Program-made: the position numbers and the translations under genes
DNA from: Brachyspira pilosicoli
GTDB taxonomy: Bacteria > Spirochaetota > Brachyspiria > Brachyspirales > Brachyspiraceae
NCBI RefSeq assembly: GCF_036997485.1
Contig: NZ_JAWLPU010000003.1
Coordinates: forward strand, 124,001 to 188,000
Length of the DNA: 64,000 nucleotides
Direction: 5' to 3'
In this document: in pieces, positions 1 through 8,402 of the stretch
Position numbering within the stretch: the stretch's first letter is position 1
How the letters are laid out: every line of letters begins with the position of its first letter
Notes under the pieces: model-generated
What the model saw: only the letters and a program-made list of their open reading frames with translations
Databases searched by the model: none
What the model was told of the DNA's origin: nothing

Positions 1-181
1 GATATATAGCATCATAATCATGTTGATTTTGTTTTAATCTTTTATTTAATTCTTCTATACGTTTTTTTAATGCTTTAGGTTTTTTCACTTTATCTTTTTT
101 TAATATTACTGTTTTGAGAAGCACTAATGTGGCAAATAATAAACCCAAAATAATTAAAGCATAAAGATAAATAATTTCCAT
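1..181 (-). CDS. small membrane-anchored protein, C-terminus cut by window edge
   Basis: An ATG at 181-179 opens a reading frame that runs off the left edge after 60 codons, so only the N-terminus is visible. Residues 3 to about 23 form a hydrophobic helix (MEIIYLYALIILGLLFATLV), followed by a Lys-rich stretch and then a charged, probably coiled-coil segment (KKRIEELNKRLKQ). An AGGTG sits just upstream as a possible RBS. It looks like a single-pass protein with a cytoplasmic helical tail. I do not recognise the family and assign no function. It lies downstream of the chemoreceptor on the same strand, separated by a hairpin. Confidence 0.55.
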   Translation of the reverse strand, partial: MEIIYLYALIILGLLFATLVLLKTVILKKDKVKKPKALKKRIEELNKRLKQNQHDYDAIY

Positions 182-223
182 AAAAGCACCTATATATAAA
201 AAATAAATATTTTTTTATTATCG

Positions 224-256
224 CAGTAATAAATACTTTAAAGGTATTTATTACTG
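224..256 (-). terminator. hairpin after the chemoreceptor gene
   Basis: A perfect 13-bp inverted repeat, CAGTAATAAATAC (224-236) and GTATTTATTACTG (244-256), encloses a 7-nt loop 15 bp past the chemoreceptor stop. The stem is AT-rich and no clear T-run follows on the minus strand, so it may end transcription weakly or protect the mRNA 3' end. Confidence 0.4.
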
Positions 257-270
257 ATTGTACTATTATA

Positions 271-2147
271 TTACTCCTTATTATTTTCTAAGTCTTCTTT
301 ATCTATTTTAAAGAACTTCATAGCCTCATAAAGCTCTTGAGCCTGATTAGATAAAGACATAGTAGCAGCATACGATTCTTCTACCAAAGCAGCATTTTGC
401 TGAGTAACACTATCCATATCTGCAACAGCCCTATTAACTTGGTCTACTCCAGTTTGTTGTTCCACAGCAGTAGAACTGATATCTTGCATTATTCTTGCAG
501 TTTCATCTATTTTTACTCTAAGGTCATTGAATATCTCTTGAGAAGTTCTAGCTGAGTCAGTAGCTTTATTAATTTTATCATAAGCATTATCTACTAAGTT
601 TGTAATATCTTTTACAGAAGATTGAGTAGTTTGAGCCAAATTCCTTACTTCAGAAGCAACAACGGAAAACCTTTACCCTGGTCGCCGGCACGTGCAGCCT
701 CTACAGCAGCATTCAAAGCAAGTATATTAGTTTGGAATGCTATATTTTCTATGATGTTTGTAATATCTTTAATTTTAGTACTAGCCTCATAAACTTCTTC
801 TATATTTTTTGTAGTTTCAAGTATGATATCTCCAGCACTTTCTATAGACTGTCTAGATTCAACCATCATTCTATTACCTTGTACAGATTGGTCTGTAGAA
901 GATTTTATAGTGGAAGCCATTTGTTCCATAGAGCTTGCAGTCTCTTCCAAACTTGCAGCTTGCGATTCTGTTCTATGTGATAAGTCATTACTGCCCTGTG
1001 AAAGCTCTTGAGCACTGTTTGTAATTTTTTCTACGGAATCTCTTACTCTTATTATAATATCCACAAGTTCCTGGCGCATTGTAGAAAATGAATCAGCTAA
1101 TTCTCCAAGTTCATCTTTTCGATGTATTGTTTTTTCTGTATTTGTTAAATCGCCTTTAGATATTTCTTTAGATACTTGAATAATTTGTTGTAGAGGGTTA
1201 GTGATACTTCTAATATATAATAGTACTAAAATAGAAGATATTATTATAAATATAATACCTATAATTATAGCTTCTATGATAATAGTATATATTTGACTAT
1301 ATATATCAGAATCATCTTTAGCAAGTATTACAGACCATGGCACTCCTGTTATACCATTATATGCTGATGTTCTTGCTGTTTTTGTATTGGCACTTTTATA
1401 AGATGGTATAATACCGCTATCTTGTGTTTTTATGACATCATATACAGGAGATAAAGTTACTCCAACAAACTCTTCATCAGATGATAATAATACCATTTTA
1501 TCATGGTTTGCTACTGTTAATCTTTCGCTTCCCTGAAGAGGCAAAGATTTAATAAATGAGTTATTTACTTTATCCATATCTAAACTTATATATGCTATAC
1601 CAAGTATATTTCCTATATCATCTTTTATACCGCCCATTAGCATTAAAGAATTCTTTCCTGTAGATAATGATTTTGTTATAACATTATCAAACTCAAAATC
1701 ATAATTATTTTTTATAACACTTTGATATAATTCAGGATGTATATCAGCAAGTGAAACACCTACTAAATTAGGGTCAGAACTATCTATTAATATATTACCA
1801 TCAACAGTTGCAATACCCGTATTAGTTGAGTAATAGTTGATATCATTGTAGTTTTTTAATACTTTTTCTAAATTATTTTTCACTTCTATATCGTTGTAGT
1901 TTGTTATAAAAGATTGAAAAGCAGCACTTTTTGAATAAGTTTCAATAAGAACACGCTGTTCATGCAGCACTAATTCTATAGTTGAAGAATAACCTTGTAC
2001 AGTATTTTGAAAACCATTTAAAGTAGCTGTTCTAATACCTCTCGAAGCAGCTATTGTAAGAATTATAGATAATACCAATATAGTTACTATTATAATACAG
2101 CTAACCATAATCGGAACTTTTACTGATAAACTATGCATTTTTTTCAT
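271..2147 (-). pseudogene. methyl-accepting chemotaxis protein gene split by a one-base deletion
   Basis: Two minus-strand frames, 645-2147 and 271-639, together make one chemoreceptor. The first part has a transmembrane helix at about residues 11-34, a periplasmic dCache-like sensor region to about 285, a second helix at about 286-312, a HAMP segment, and the start of the signalling hairpin ([20 protein letters not shown]). After GKGF the frame reads PLLLLK and stops. In the other frame the expected continuation ([11 protein letters not shown]) follows at once and leads into the second part. The sequence fits loss of one C between 665 and 666 (plus strand), where codon GCC for Ala is expected. 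If real, the receptor loses the end of its signalling tip and second methylation helix. No long homopolymer is present, so sequencing error or true decay are both possible. Confidence 0.85.
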
Positions 2148-2423
2148 AAAAAAATAACCTCAATATTTGTATTACTCTAACTTTTTAAGTTTACTACTAT
2201 ACATTTTCGATTAATTTTTTATAAATTTTAGCTATCGTTAGTACTTTGAAAAAGTTATAAAAATATGTCTATCTATAGTATAGTAATTTTTTTTTAAAAA
2301 ATAAAGAGACATATAAATTATACAATAATTTTTTATAAAATCTACTAATTTTTACATATTGTTTATTTTTAATTAAAAATGTTGTATTATATATGTAGAA
2401 AACAATATAGGAGATTACTTATT

Positions 2424-3377
2424 ATGACATATTATGAAGCGGCAAAAAGAGTTTTAGAGCAAAGCGATGCCCCTATGAGACCAAATGAAATATGGGAGAA
2501 AGCTTGTCAATTAGGTTATGATAAACAAATAGAAGAAACTGGCAGACAAAATAATCCAGATTTCCAGATGAGTAAAACTCCGAAATTTAGTATTGGTTCA
2601 AAAATATATTCTGATATTAAATATAATCCTGACACTACTATATTTGTTAAAATTGGAAAGGCTAAATTCTTTTTAAAAAGCAAAATTAACAATTCTAATA
2701 AAAATTTAGATATTAATAGCTATGAAGAATATTCAGAAGAAATTCCTGAAAATAATACCAAAAAGATATTAGAAGAAGATTTACATGCTCCTCTCACTAA
2801 TTATTTATACAATATGAAAATATACTCTAAAACTATAAATGCTAATGCTGCAAATACAAACCTAAAAGGAAAAATGAAATGGGGTACTCCTGATATGGTT
2901 GGTGTTACATTTAAAGATTATATTAATAAATCAGTATTAAATTTATTCAACAATATAAATATACCTACAACCGAAATTTATGCGTATGAGTTAAAATTGA
3001 GTTTGACACTTGCTAATATTACAGAATATTATTTTCAGACATTATCAAATTCTTCTTGGGCTAATGAGGCTTGGCTTGTAGCTATGGAAATAGATGAAAA
3101 TGATATAGATTTGATTGAAGAGCTAAAAAGATTAAATCAGTCTTTTGGAGTTGGTGTTATAAAATTAGATTATTATAATCCTGAAGATTCTCAGATAATA
3201 TTTTCTGCCAAAAAAAGACCTTATTTAGATATAGATACTATGCATAAACTTTGCTGTAATAGAGAATTCCAAGATTTTATAGATGATGTTAATGAAATAT
3301 TAACTGCTAATGATAAATCAAAAAATCATATAATATCAGGCTTGATTAATAACAGAAAGTTTAATAGGGTTAAATAA
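2424..3377 (+). CDS. HARE-HTH and PD-(D/E)XK nuclease-like protein (COG2958-like)
   Basis: The start is placed at the ATG at 2424, 10 bp after AGGAG (2409-2413); a longer frame from 2379 has no RBS. Residues 1 to about 86 fit a HARE-HTH domain (TYYEAAKRVLE, PNEIWEKA, KTPKFSIGSKIYSDIK), a winged-helix module seen in restriction endonucleases and chromatin proteins. The C-terminal half shows a PD-(D/E)XK-like core: Glu in EEDLHAPL, PD at 156-157 (GTPDMVGV) and ExK at 189-191 (YELKLS), then the conserved block SNSSWANEAWLVA. The whole arrangement matches what I recall of COG2958 proteins, which have no settled function. A DNA-targeting nuclease is likely, possibly in defence. It is followed after 6 bp by prmC, so the two are probably co-transcribed. 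No DNA methyltransferase partner is seen. Confidence 0.7.
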   Translation: MTYYEAAKRVLEQSDAPMRPNEIWEKACQLGYDKQIEETGRQNNPDFQMSKTPKFSIGSKIYSDIKYNPDTTIFVKIGKAKFFLKSKINNSNKNLDINSYEEYSEEIPENNTKKILEEDLHAPLTNYLYNMKIYSKTINANAANTNLKGKMKWGTPDMVGVTFKDYINKSVLNLFNNINIPTTEIYAYELKLSLTLANITEYYFQTLSNSSWANEAWLVAMEIDENDIDLIEELKRLNQSFGVGVIKLDYYNPEDSQIIFSAKKRPYLDIDTMHKLCCNREFQDFIDDVNEILTANDKSKNHIISGLINNRKFNRVK

Positions 3378-3383
3378 TAAAAA

Positions 3384-4253
3384 ATGAATATAAATAATGC
3401 TTCAATAAAATATGCTAAAACTTTAGAGAAAATAAATAATGATTATAAAATTTCATATATAGAAGCACAAACTATTATAATGCATGTTTTAAATATAAAT
3501 AAAACTAAATTGATAACTGAGGCATTAAGAGAGTTAACTGCAAAAGAGATTAATAATATAGAAGAATTAATTAAAAGACGTCTTAATTATGAGCCTATCT
3601 CTTATATTATAAATAAAAAAGAGTTTTATGGGTTTGATTTCTATGTAGATAACAATGTATTAATACCAAGACCAGAAACTGAAGAGCTTGTTGATTTAGT
3701 ATTAGACTATACGAAAGATAAGAATAATGTCTCTATATGCGATATTGGAGGCGGAAGCGGAAACATAGCAATAACATTAAAAAAAATGTTTATAGAGCAA
3801 AATAAAAATATATCTGTTACAGCTGTTGAAATAAGCAGCGGTGCTTTTGAAGTGATAAAAAAAAATGCTATTAATATATTAGGTGATGAAAAATTAATAA
3901 ACACAATAAATGACAATGCTTTAATTTTTACACCACAAACAAAATTTGATATAATAGTTTCAAATGCTCCTTATGTTGCTTTGAAGGATAAGGATTTTCT
4001 TCAAAAAGATTTAGACTTTGAGCCTCAAAATGCATTATATTCTGGATATGATGGGCTTGATTTTTACAAGAGTTTTTTAAATGTAATAGGAAAATATTTA
4101 AATTATAATGGAGCTTTCTTTTTTGAGATAGGTTATAATCAAGGCGAAGCATTAATTGATATTTGTAATAATTTCAATATAAAAAACGTAATTGTAAAAA
4201 AAGATTTATGCGGCAAAGATAGATTTTTAGTTTGCGAGAGCTTTTATATTTGA
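3384..4253 (+). CDS. prmC: release factor glutamine methyltransferase PrmC (HemK), NAPY variant
   Basis: PrmC methylates the Gln of the GGQ motif in peptide release factors, using S-adenosylmethionine. The 289-residue length is normal. The N-terminal helical domain is followed by IPRPETE (94-100), a PrmC hallmark, and motif I CDIGGGSGNIAI (119-130), which binds SAM. The substrate-binding motif, normally NPPY, reads NAPY here (194-197, in IVSNAPYVAL). A single CCT-to-GCT change would explain it. Otherwise the domain looks intact (acidic residues after motif I, EIGYNQG near the C-terminus). The gene follows the nuclease-like gene by 6 bp and has no strong RBS of its own, which suggests coupled translation. 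prmC is usually next to prfA, but not here. Confidence 0.85.
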   Translation: MNINNASIKYAKTLEKINNDYKISYIEAQTIIMHVLNINKTKLITEALRELTAKEINNIEELIKRRLNYEPISYIINKKEFYGFDFYVDNNVLIPRPETEELVDLVLDYTKDKNNVSICDIGGGSGNIAITLKKMFIEQNKNISVTAVEISSGAFEVIKKNAINILGDEKLINTINDNALIFTPQTKFDIIVSNAPYVALKDKDFLQKDLDFEPQNALYSGYDGLDFYKSFLNVIGKYLNYNGAFFFEIGYNQGEALIDICNNFNIKNVIVKKDLCGKDRFLVCESFYI

Positions 4254-4654
4254 TTTTTTTATGACTTTTTTATTAAGTTTAATATAAATATTTTAGCTCA
4301 ATAGTATTTATTTTTTTATAATATTATTTTTTATGATATAAGTTGAGCTTAATAAATATTTATATAAATTATTAAAATTTATTTAAAATTCAATTTGTTT
4401 TTATAATAAATATCATTTATATTGTGAAGTTTGATAATTTAATATTGTATTTTTTATATTATAAGTATTCTAATTGTAATATTTAGAATAATTTTTGTTT
4501 TTTTAAAAATTATAAAAATACTGTTATTGATATAATAATATTTAATTGTTTAGTAATAAAGCATTGATTTTGAACAAAAATATATAATTTTATCAATTTT
4601 ACTCAAATTTATTCAAAAATATTCAATAAAATTTTAAAAAAACTCAAATTTTCC
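4254..4654. other. AT-rich intergenic region before the sugar-salvage operon
   Basis: No gene is visible. The left part has a possible weak hairpin (AGCTCAA near 4295 with TTGAGCT near 4343) that could end prmC transcription. The right end carries a phased repeat array listed separately. The composition is close to pure A and T. Confidence 0.5.
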
Positions 4655-4667
4655 TTGATAATTCAAT
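4591..4667. promoter_or_regulatory. 10-bp-phased TCAA repeats upstream of the salvage operon
   Basis: TCAA occurs at 4593, 4603, 4613, 4623, 4643 and 4663, exactly in step with one helical turn; the slots at 4633 and 4653 are empty. The fuller units read ACTCAAATTT, ATTCAAAAAT, ATTCAATAAA, AACTCAAATT and ATTCAATTAT. The array ends about 50 bp before the start of the first operon gene. It may be the operator for the DeoR-type regulator encoded at the operon end, since this family often binds tandem repeats. Intrinsic bending by phased A-tracts is the alternative. Confidence 0.4.
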
Positions 4668-4714
4668 TATTATTACTATACTTAGTTAGTGAATATAAAA
4701 AAAAGGAGACTCCT

Positions 4715-6022
4715 ATGGAAGAAAAAAATAAAGGAAGTTTTTTGGGATTAATACCATTAATAGTATTTTTGGTAATTTATATGTTTTCTGGCTTATATAC
4801 TGGAAGTTTTGAAAACATGCCACTTATGGTTGGTATTCTAATAGCTTCTGGTGTAGCATTATTATTGAACAATAAAAAAGCTGAAAAGAAAAATTTTGAA
4901 ACCAGAGTTGATATGTATTGTGAAGGCGGTGGAGAAAAAACATTAATTTTGATGGTTTTGATATTTATTTTAGCAGGTGCTTTTTCAGGTGTTGCTTCAA
5001 AAATGGGTGCTGTATCATCTATTGTTAATATTGGATTAAGCATTATACCGCCTAATTTAATATTACCTGGTTTATTTATTATAGGATGTATATTAAGTTT
5101 TGCTATGGGAACTTCAATGGGTACTGTATCTGCTTTGATGCCTATTGCTATAGATATAGCTAATAAAACTGATATTAATATGCCATTGATAGCTGGAGTA
5201 GTTGTTGGAAGTGCTATGTTTGGTGATAACTTATCTTTTATTTCTGATACAACTATAGCAGCTACTAGAACACAAGAAGTAAGTATGAAATCAAAATTCC
5301 AAGAGAATATATTGATGGTATTACCTGCTATTATAGTAAACTTTATATTGTTAGTATTCCATCCTGTTGGAGCTATAGACTTAGGAAACCATAGTGATTT
5401 TTCTATAATTAATATAATACCATATATTACTGTTATAGGTTTATCTTTAGTTGGTATCAATGTTGTTATTACTATGAGTATAAGTGTTATCGTAGCTATG
5501 CTTATAGGTATATTTAATGGCAGTTTCACTTTTGTAGAGTCTTTCAAAATAATTCATAATGGTATGCTTGGAATGGAAGATATGGCTGTAATAGCTATAT
5601 TTGTAGGTGGTTTGGTAGCTCTTATGAAATATTTAGGTGGAATAGATTGGCTATTATATACTTTATCTAAAAACACAAAAACTTCAAAAGGCGGAGAGTT
5701 AAGTATAGCTGCTTTGGTTAGTCTTATAGATGTATCTACTACTAACAACACTATTTCTATAATAGCAGCAGGACCTATTGCAGCTAATATAGCAGATAAA
5801 TTTGGTATATCTAGAAAAAGAACAGCAAGTATATTAGATTTATTCTCATCTGCTTTTAATGGTATATCACCATTTGCTGGACAATTATTAGTTGCTGGAG
5901 GATTAGCAAAAATATCTCCAATTTCTATTATGCCTTATGTTTGGTATTGTATACTTATGATAATATTTGGTATTATAGAAATAATTATAGGTTATCCGCA
6001 TTTCTTTAAAAAAAATAAATAA
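4715..6022 (+). CDS. NhaC-family Na+/H+ (or substrate/Na+) antiporter
   Basis: The start is the ATG at 4715 behind AGGAG (4704-4708); the longer frame from 4655 would add 20 residues without an RBS. About eleven hydrophobic segments span the 435 residues. Diagnostic stretches are FAMGTSMGTVSALMPIA, GSAMFGDNLSFISDTTIAA and, in the C-terminal repeat, TTNNTISIIAAGPIA, all typical of the NhaC/ion-transporter superfamily, which includes malate/lactate antiporters such as MleN. As the first gene of the operon that encodes MtnK and MtnA homologues, it more likely carries the operon's substrate (a thio- or deoxypentose or nucleoside) in exchange for cations than serves pH homeostasis. That role is inferred from position only. 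Confidence 0.75.
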   Translation: MEEKNKGSFLGLIPLIVFLVIYMFSGLYTGSFENMPLMVGILIASGVALLLNNKKAEKKNFETRVDMYCEGGGEKTLILMVLIFILAGAFSGVASKMGAVSSIVNIGLSIIPPNLILPGLFIIGCILSFAMGTSMGTVSALMPIAIDIANKTDINMPLIAGVVVGSAMFGDNLSFISDTTIAATRTQEVSMKSKFQENILMVLPAIIVNFILLVFHPVGAIDLGNHSDFSIINIIPYITVIGLSLVGINVVITMSISVIVAMLIGIFNGSFTFVESFKIIHNGMLGMEDMAVIAIFVGGLVALMKYLGGIDWLLYTLSKNTKTSKGGELSIAALVSLIDVSTTNNTISIIAAGPIAANIADKFGISRKRTASILDLFSSAFNGISPFAGQLLVAGGLAKISPISIMPYVWYCILMIIFGIIEIIIGYPHFFKKNK

Positions 6023-6042
6023 AAAAGAGGATGTAAACTAAA

Positions 6043-7245
6043 ATGGAAAGATTTGATTCTCATTTTTTAATGAATACTGAAGATGTGAAAGAATACTGTA
6101 AAGATGTAGTTAAATATTTTGCTAAAGATGAAGATTTGGAGGCTGTGGAAATAGGAGATGGAAATATCAATTATGTATTTAAAGTTACTAGTAAAACAAC
6201 AAATAAATCAATAGTTGTAAAACAATCAGATAACTTTTTAAGATCTTCAGGAAGACCATTAGATGTTCTTAGAAATAAAATAGAGGCGGAAATATTAAAA
6301 ATAGAAGGATCATTATCTCCTAATCATGTTCCTAAGATATTTTTATATGATGAAAAAATGCATGCTTTATCTATGGAAGATATATCTGAATATAAAAATA
6401 TGCGAAAAGAATTGATGGAAGAAAAGACTTTTGATAATTTTGCTGATGAGATATCTTTGTTTTTATCTAATGTTCTTTTGCCTACAACAGATTTAGTTAT
6501 GGATAGGGCCGAAAAAAAAGATAATGTGAAACTTTTTATAAATAAAGAATTATGTGATATTACAGAAGATTTAGTTTTAACTGAGCCGTATTATAACTAT
6601 AAAAATAGGAATATTATTTCTAAAGGGCAAGAAAAATTTGTAGAAGAGTTTCTATATAAAAATGAAAAATTAAAGTTTGATGTTTGTAAGCTAAGAGATA
6701 GATTTATGAATTATGCACAAGCTTTAATTCATGGGGATTTGCATTCTGGATCTATTTTTATTAATCATAAAGGTATAAAGGTAATAGATCCTGAATTTGC
6801 TTTCTATGGACCTATAGGCTATGATATAGGAAATGTTATAGGAAACTTATTCTTCTCTTTGGCAAATAAATCTTATTTTTCTGATAATTCTAATTTCTTA
6901 AAATGGATAAAAACTACTATAGAAGATACTTTTGATAAAGTAAAAATATCACTTAATAAAAAGTATGATGAAATAGTGACTTTCGATCTTTATAAAAATA
7001 AATATTTTAAGGAATATTATATACAATCAATAATATCAGATTCTATTGGATATGCAGGTACTGAGATTATTAGGAGAACAGTTGGAGATTCTAAAGTAAT
7101 GGAAGTTTCCAGTGTAGAATTAAGTGATAAAAAATTGAAAATGGAAAGAACATTAATAAAGACTGCTATTATGTTGATAGAGAATAAAGATTGTATAGAA
7201 GAAGGAAAAGATTTAACAAAAATATTTAATTTTGTATATGAATAA
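6043..7245 (+). CDS. mtnK: 5-methylthioribose kinase family protein
   Basis: MtnK phosphorylates 5-(methylthio)ribose at C1 with ATP. This 400-residue protein has the family's kinase landmarks: ATP-binding IVVKQSD near residue 60, SMEDISEYKNMRKELMEE, the catalytic loop IHGDLHSGSIF near 230-240 and the metal-binding IDPEFAFYGPIGYDIGN. The fold is that of aminoglycoside phosphotransferases. The RBS is AGAGGA. It follows the transporter by 20 bp and precedes the MtnA-like isomerase by 17 bp, the usual pairing for methylthioribose or 5-deoxyribose salvage. The kinases for the two sugars are closely related, so the true substrate cannot be told from sequence. Confidence 0.88.
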   Translation: MERFDSHFLMNTEDVKEYCKDVVKYFAKDEDLEAVEIGDGNINYVFKVTSKTTNKSIVVKQSDNFLRSSGRPLDVLRNKIEAEILKIEGSLSPNHVPKIFLYDEKMHALSMEDISEYKNMRKELMEEKTFDNFADEISLFLSNVLLPTTDLVMDRAEKKDNVKLFINKELCDITEDLVLTEPYYNYKNRNIISKGQEKFVEEFLYKNEKLKFDVCKLRDRFMNYAQALIHGDLHSGSIFINHKGIKVIDPEFAFYGPIGYDIGNVIGNLFFSLANKSYFSDNSNFLKWIKTTIEDTFDKVKISLNKKYDEIVTFDLYKNKYFKEYYIQSIISDSIGYAGTEIIRRTVGDSKVMEVSSVELSDKKLKMERTLIKTAIMLIENKDCIEEGKDLTKIFNFVYE

Positions 7246-7262
7246 TTTGGAGAATATCAAAA

Positions 7263-8315
7263 ATGGAAAGAAAAGATTATGATTTGCCATTTTTACTTAG
7301 ATATGAAAATGTAGCTTGGTATGAAGATAAAAAAGTTCGTATTTTAGATAGAAGAGCGTATCCTACAGAAATTAAATTTGTAGAGTGTTTTTCCTATGAA
7401 GAAGTAGCAAAAGCTATATATGATATGGTTACTCAAAGTGCTGGCCCATATACTGCATGTTCTATGGGAATGGTTTTAGCAGCAAGTCAAGTTGAAAATG
7501 AAAGTGAAAAAAAACAGATTGAGTTTTTAACAAAAGCTTCAGAGGTGATATCTAATTCTAGACCTACTACAGCAAATAGATATAGACTTATTACAGAGAG
7601 ATGTTTAGAAGTTGCTAAAAATGCTTTAAAAAATGGTAAAGATGTAAAAGAAGCTATTTTTGAAGATGCTATAGCCTCTTTAAATAGACGTTATACTATA
7701 ATGGAAGAGGTTTCTAAATATTTAGTTAGTTTAATACCAAATAATTCTTCTGTATTAACTCAATGTTTTGGTGAAACTATAATTGGTATGATGTGCAGAA
7801 CAGCTAAAAAAGTAAATAAGACTTTTAAAGCTTATTGTCTTGAAACGAGACCATATTTTCAGGGGGCTAGATTAACTTCTTCATGTTTTTTTGACAGCGG
7901 TATAGATGTTACTGTAATAACAGATAATATGACTGCTTATGTTATGAATAAGGGATACGTAGATATATTTACTTCTGCTGCTGATTCTATAACTAGAGAT
8001 GGCCATATAGCAAACAAAATAGGTACTTTTCAAGCTGCTATTTTATCTGAAAAATTTAATATCCCATATTATGTAACAGGCATACCGGATAAAGATAAAT
8101 TAAAAGGCGAAGATATTGTTATAGAAGAGAGAGATCCTTCTTTAGTATTGTCTTACAGAGGAATAAAAAATACATTAGACGGAGTAAAAGGAATATATCC
8201 TTCTTTTGATATTACACCTCCTAGATTGATTAGTGCAATTGTTACTGATAAAGGAATTTATTCACCGTATAATTTGGAAGAATATTTTTCATCTGAGGTT
8301 AAAGATTTTTACTAA
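7263..8315 (+). CDS. MtnA-like aldose-1-phosphate isomerase, divergent subfamily
   Basis: The family (aIF-2B fold) converts 5-methylthioribose-1-phosphate to methylthioribulose-1-phosphate; relatives act on 5-deoxyribose-1-phosphate. Both expected catalytic residues can be placed: Cys168 in LTQCFGET and Asp241 in SAADSITRDGHIANKIG. ETRPYFQGARLTS (194-206) is also characteristic. Two differences stand out. The usual RGAP phosphate-site motif appears as QSAGPYTAC (58-66), lacking the Arg, and the Cys context differs from the usual THCNAG. The protein may therefore belong to a deoxy-sugar-specific branch, or act on a somewhat different phosphate. Length 350 is normal. A GGAG precedes the ATG. 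The neighbours mtnK and a class II aldolase support the pathway assignment. Confidence 0.8.
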   Translation: MERKDYDLPFLLRYENVAWYEDKKVRILDRRAYPTEIKFVECFSYEEVAKAIYDMVTQSAGPYTACSMGMVLAASQVENESEKKQIEFLTKASEVISNSRPTTANRYRLITERCLEVAKNALKNGKDVKEAIFEDAIASLNRRYTIMEEVSKYLVSLIPNNSSVLTQCFGETIIGMMCRTAKKVNKTFKAYCLETRPYFQGARLTSSCFFDSGIDVTVITDNMTAYVMNKGYVDIFTSAADSITRDGHIANKIGTFQAAILSEKFNIPYYVTGIPDKDKLKGEDIVIEERDPSLVLSYRGIKNTLDGVKGIYPSFDITPPRLISAIVTDKGIYSPYNLEEYFSSEVKDFY

Positions 8316-8340
8316 TTATTTTCTTTTAGCAAAAATCTTT
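8301..8340 (+). terminator. intra-operon hairpin across the isomerase stop codon
   Basis: AAAGATTTTT (8301-8310) pairs perfectly with AAAAATCTTT (8331-8340) and spans the stop codon. No clean T-run follows, so it is more likely a processing, stability or attenuation element than a full terminator. It lies in the longest gap inside the operon (87 bp). Confidence 0.4.
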
Positions 8341-8402
8341 AATAAAAATTATTTATTTTGTGTTTTTTAATAAAATACAATTTGTAAAGGATATAAGTAC
8401 AA

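Noticed and set aside
645-700. Programmed frameshifting in the chemoreceptor
   Set aside because: There is no slippery heptamer, stimulator hairpin or SD-like element at the site; a simple deletion explains it better.
3707-4152. Small minus-strand frames inside prmC
   Set aside because: They overlap the well-supported prmC frame and have no features of their own.
2424-4253. A restriction-modification pair made of the nuclease-like gene and prmC
   Set aside because: IPRPETE and the overall plan identify PrmC as a protein methyltransferase; there is no DNA target domain.
4591-4667. A CRISPR-like array
   Set aside because: Units are only 4-6 bp in 10-bp steps, with no spacers of CRISPR size and no cas genes.
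4777-5547. A 256-codon minus-strand frame opposite the NhaC gene
   Set aside because: Antisense to membrane-protein coding sequence with no RBS and no recognisable domain.
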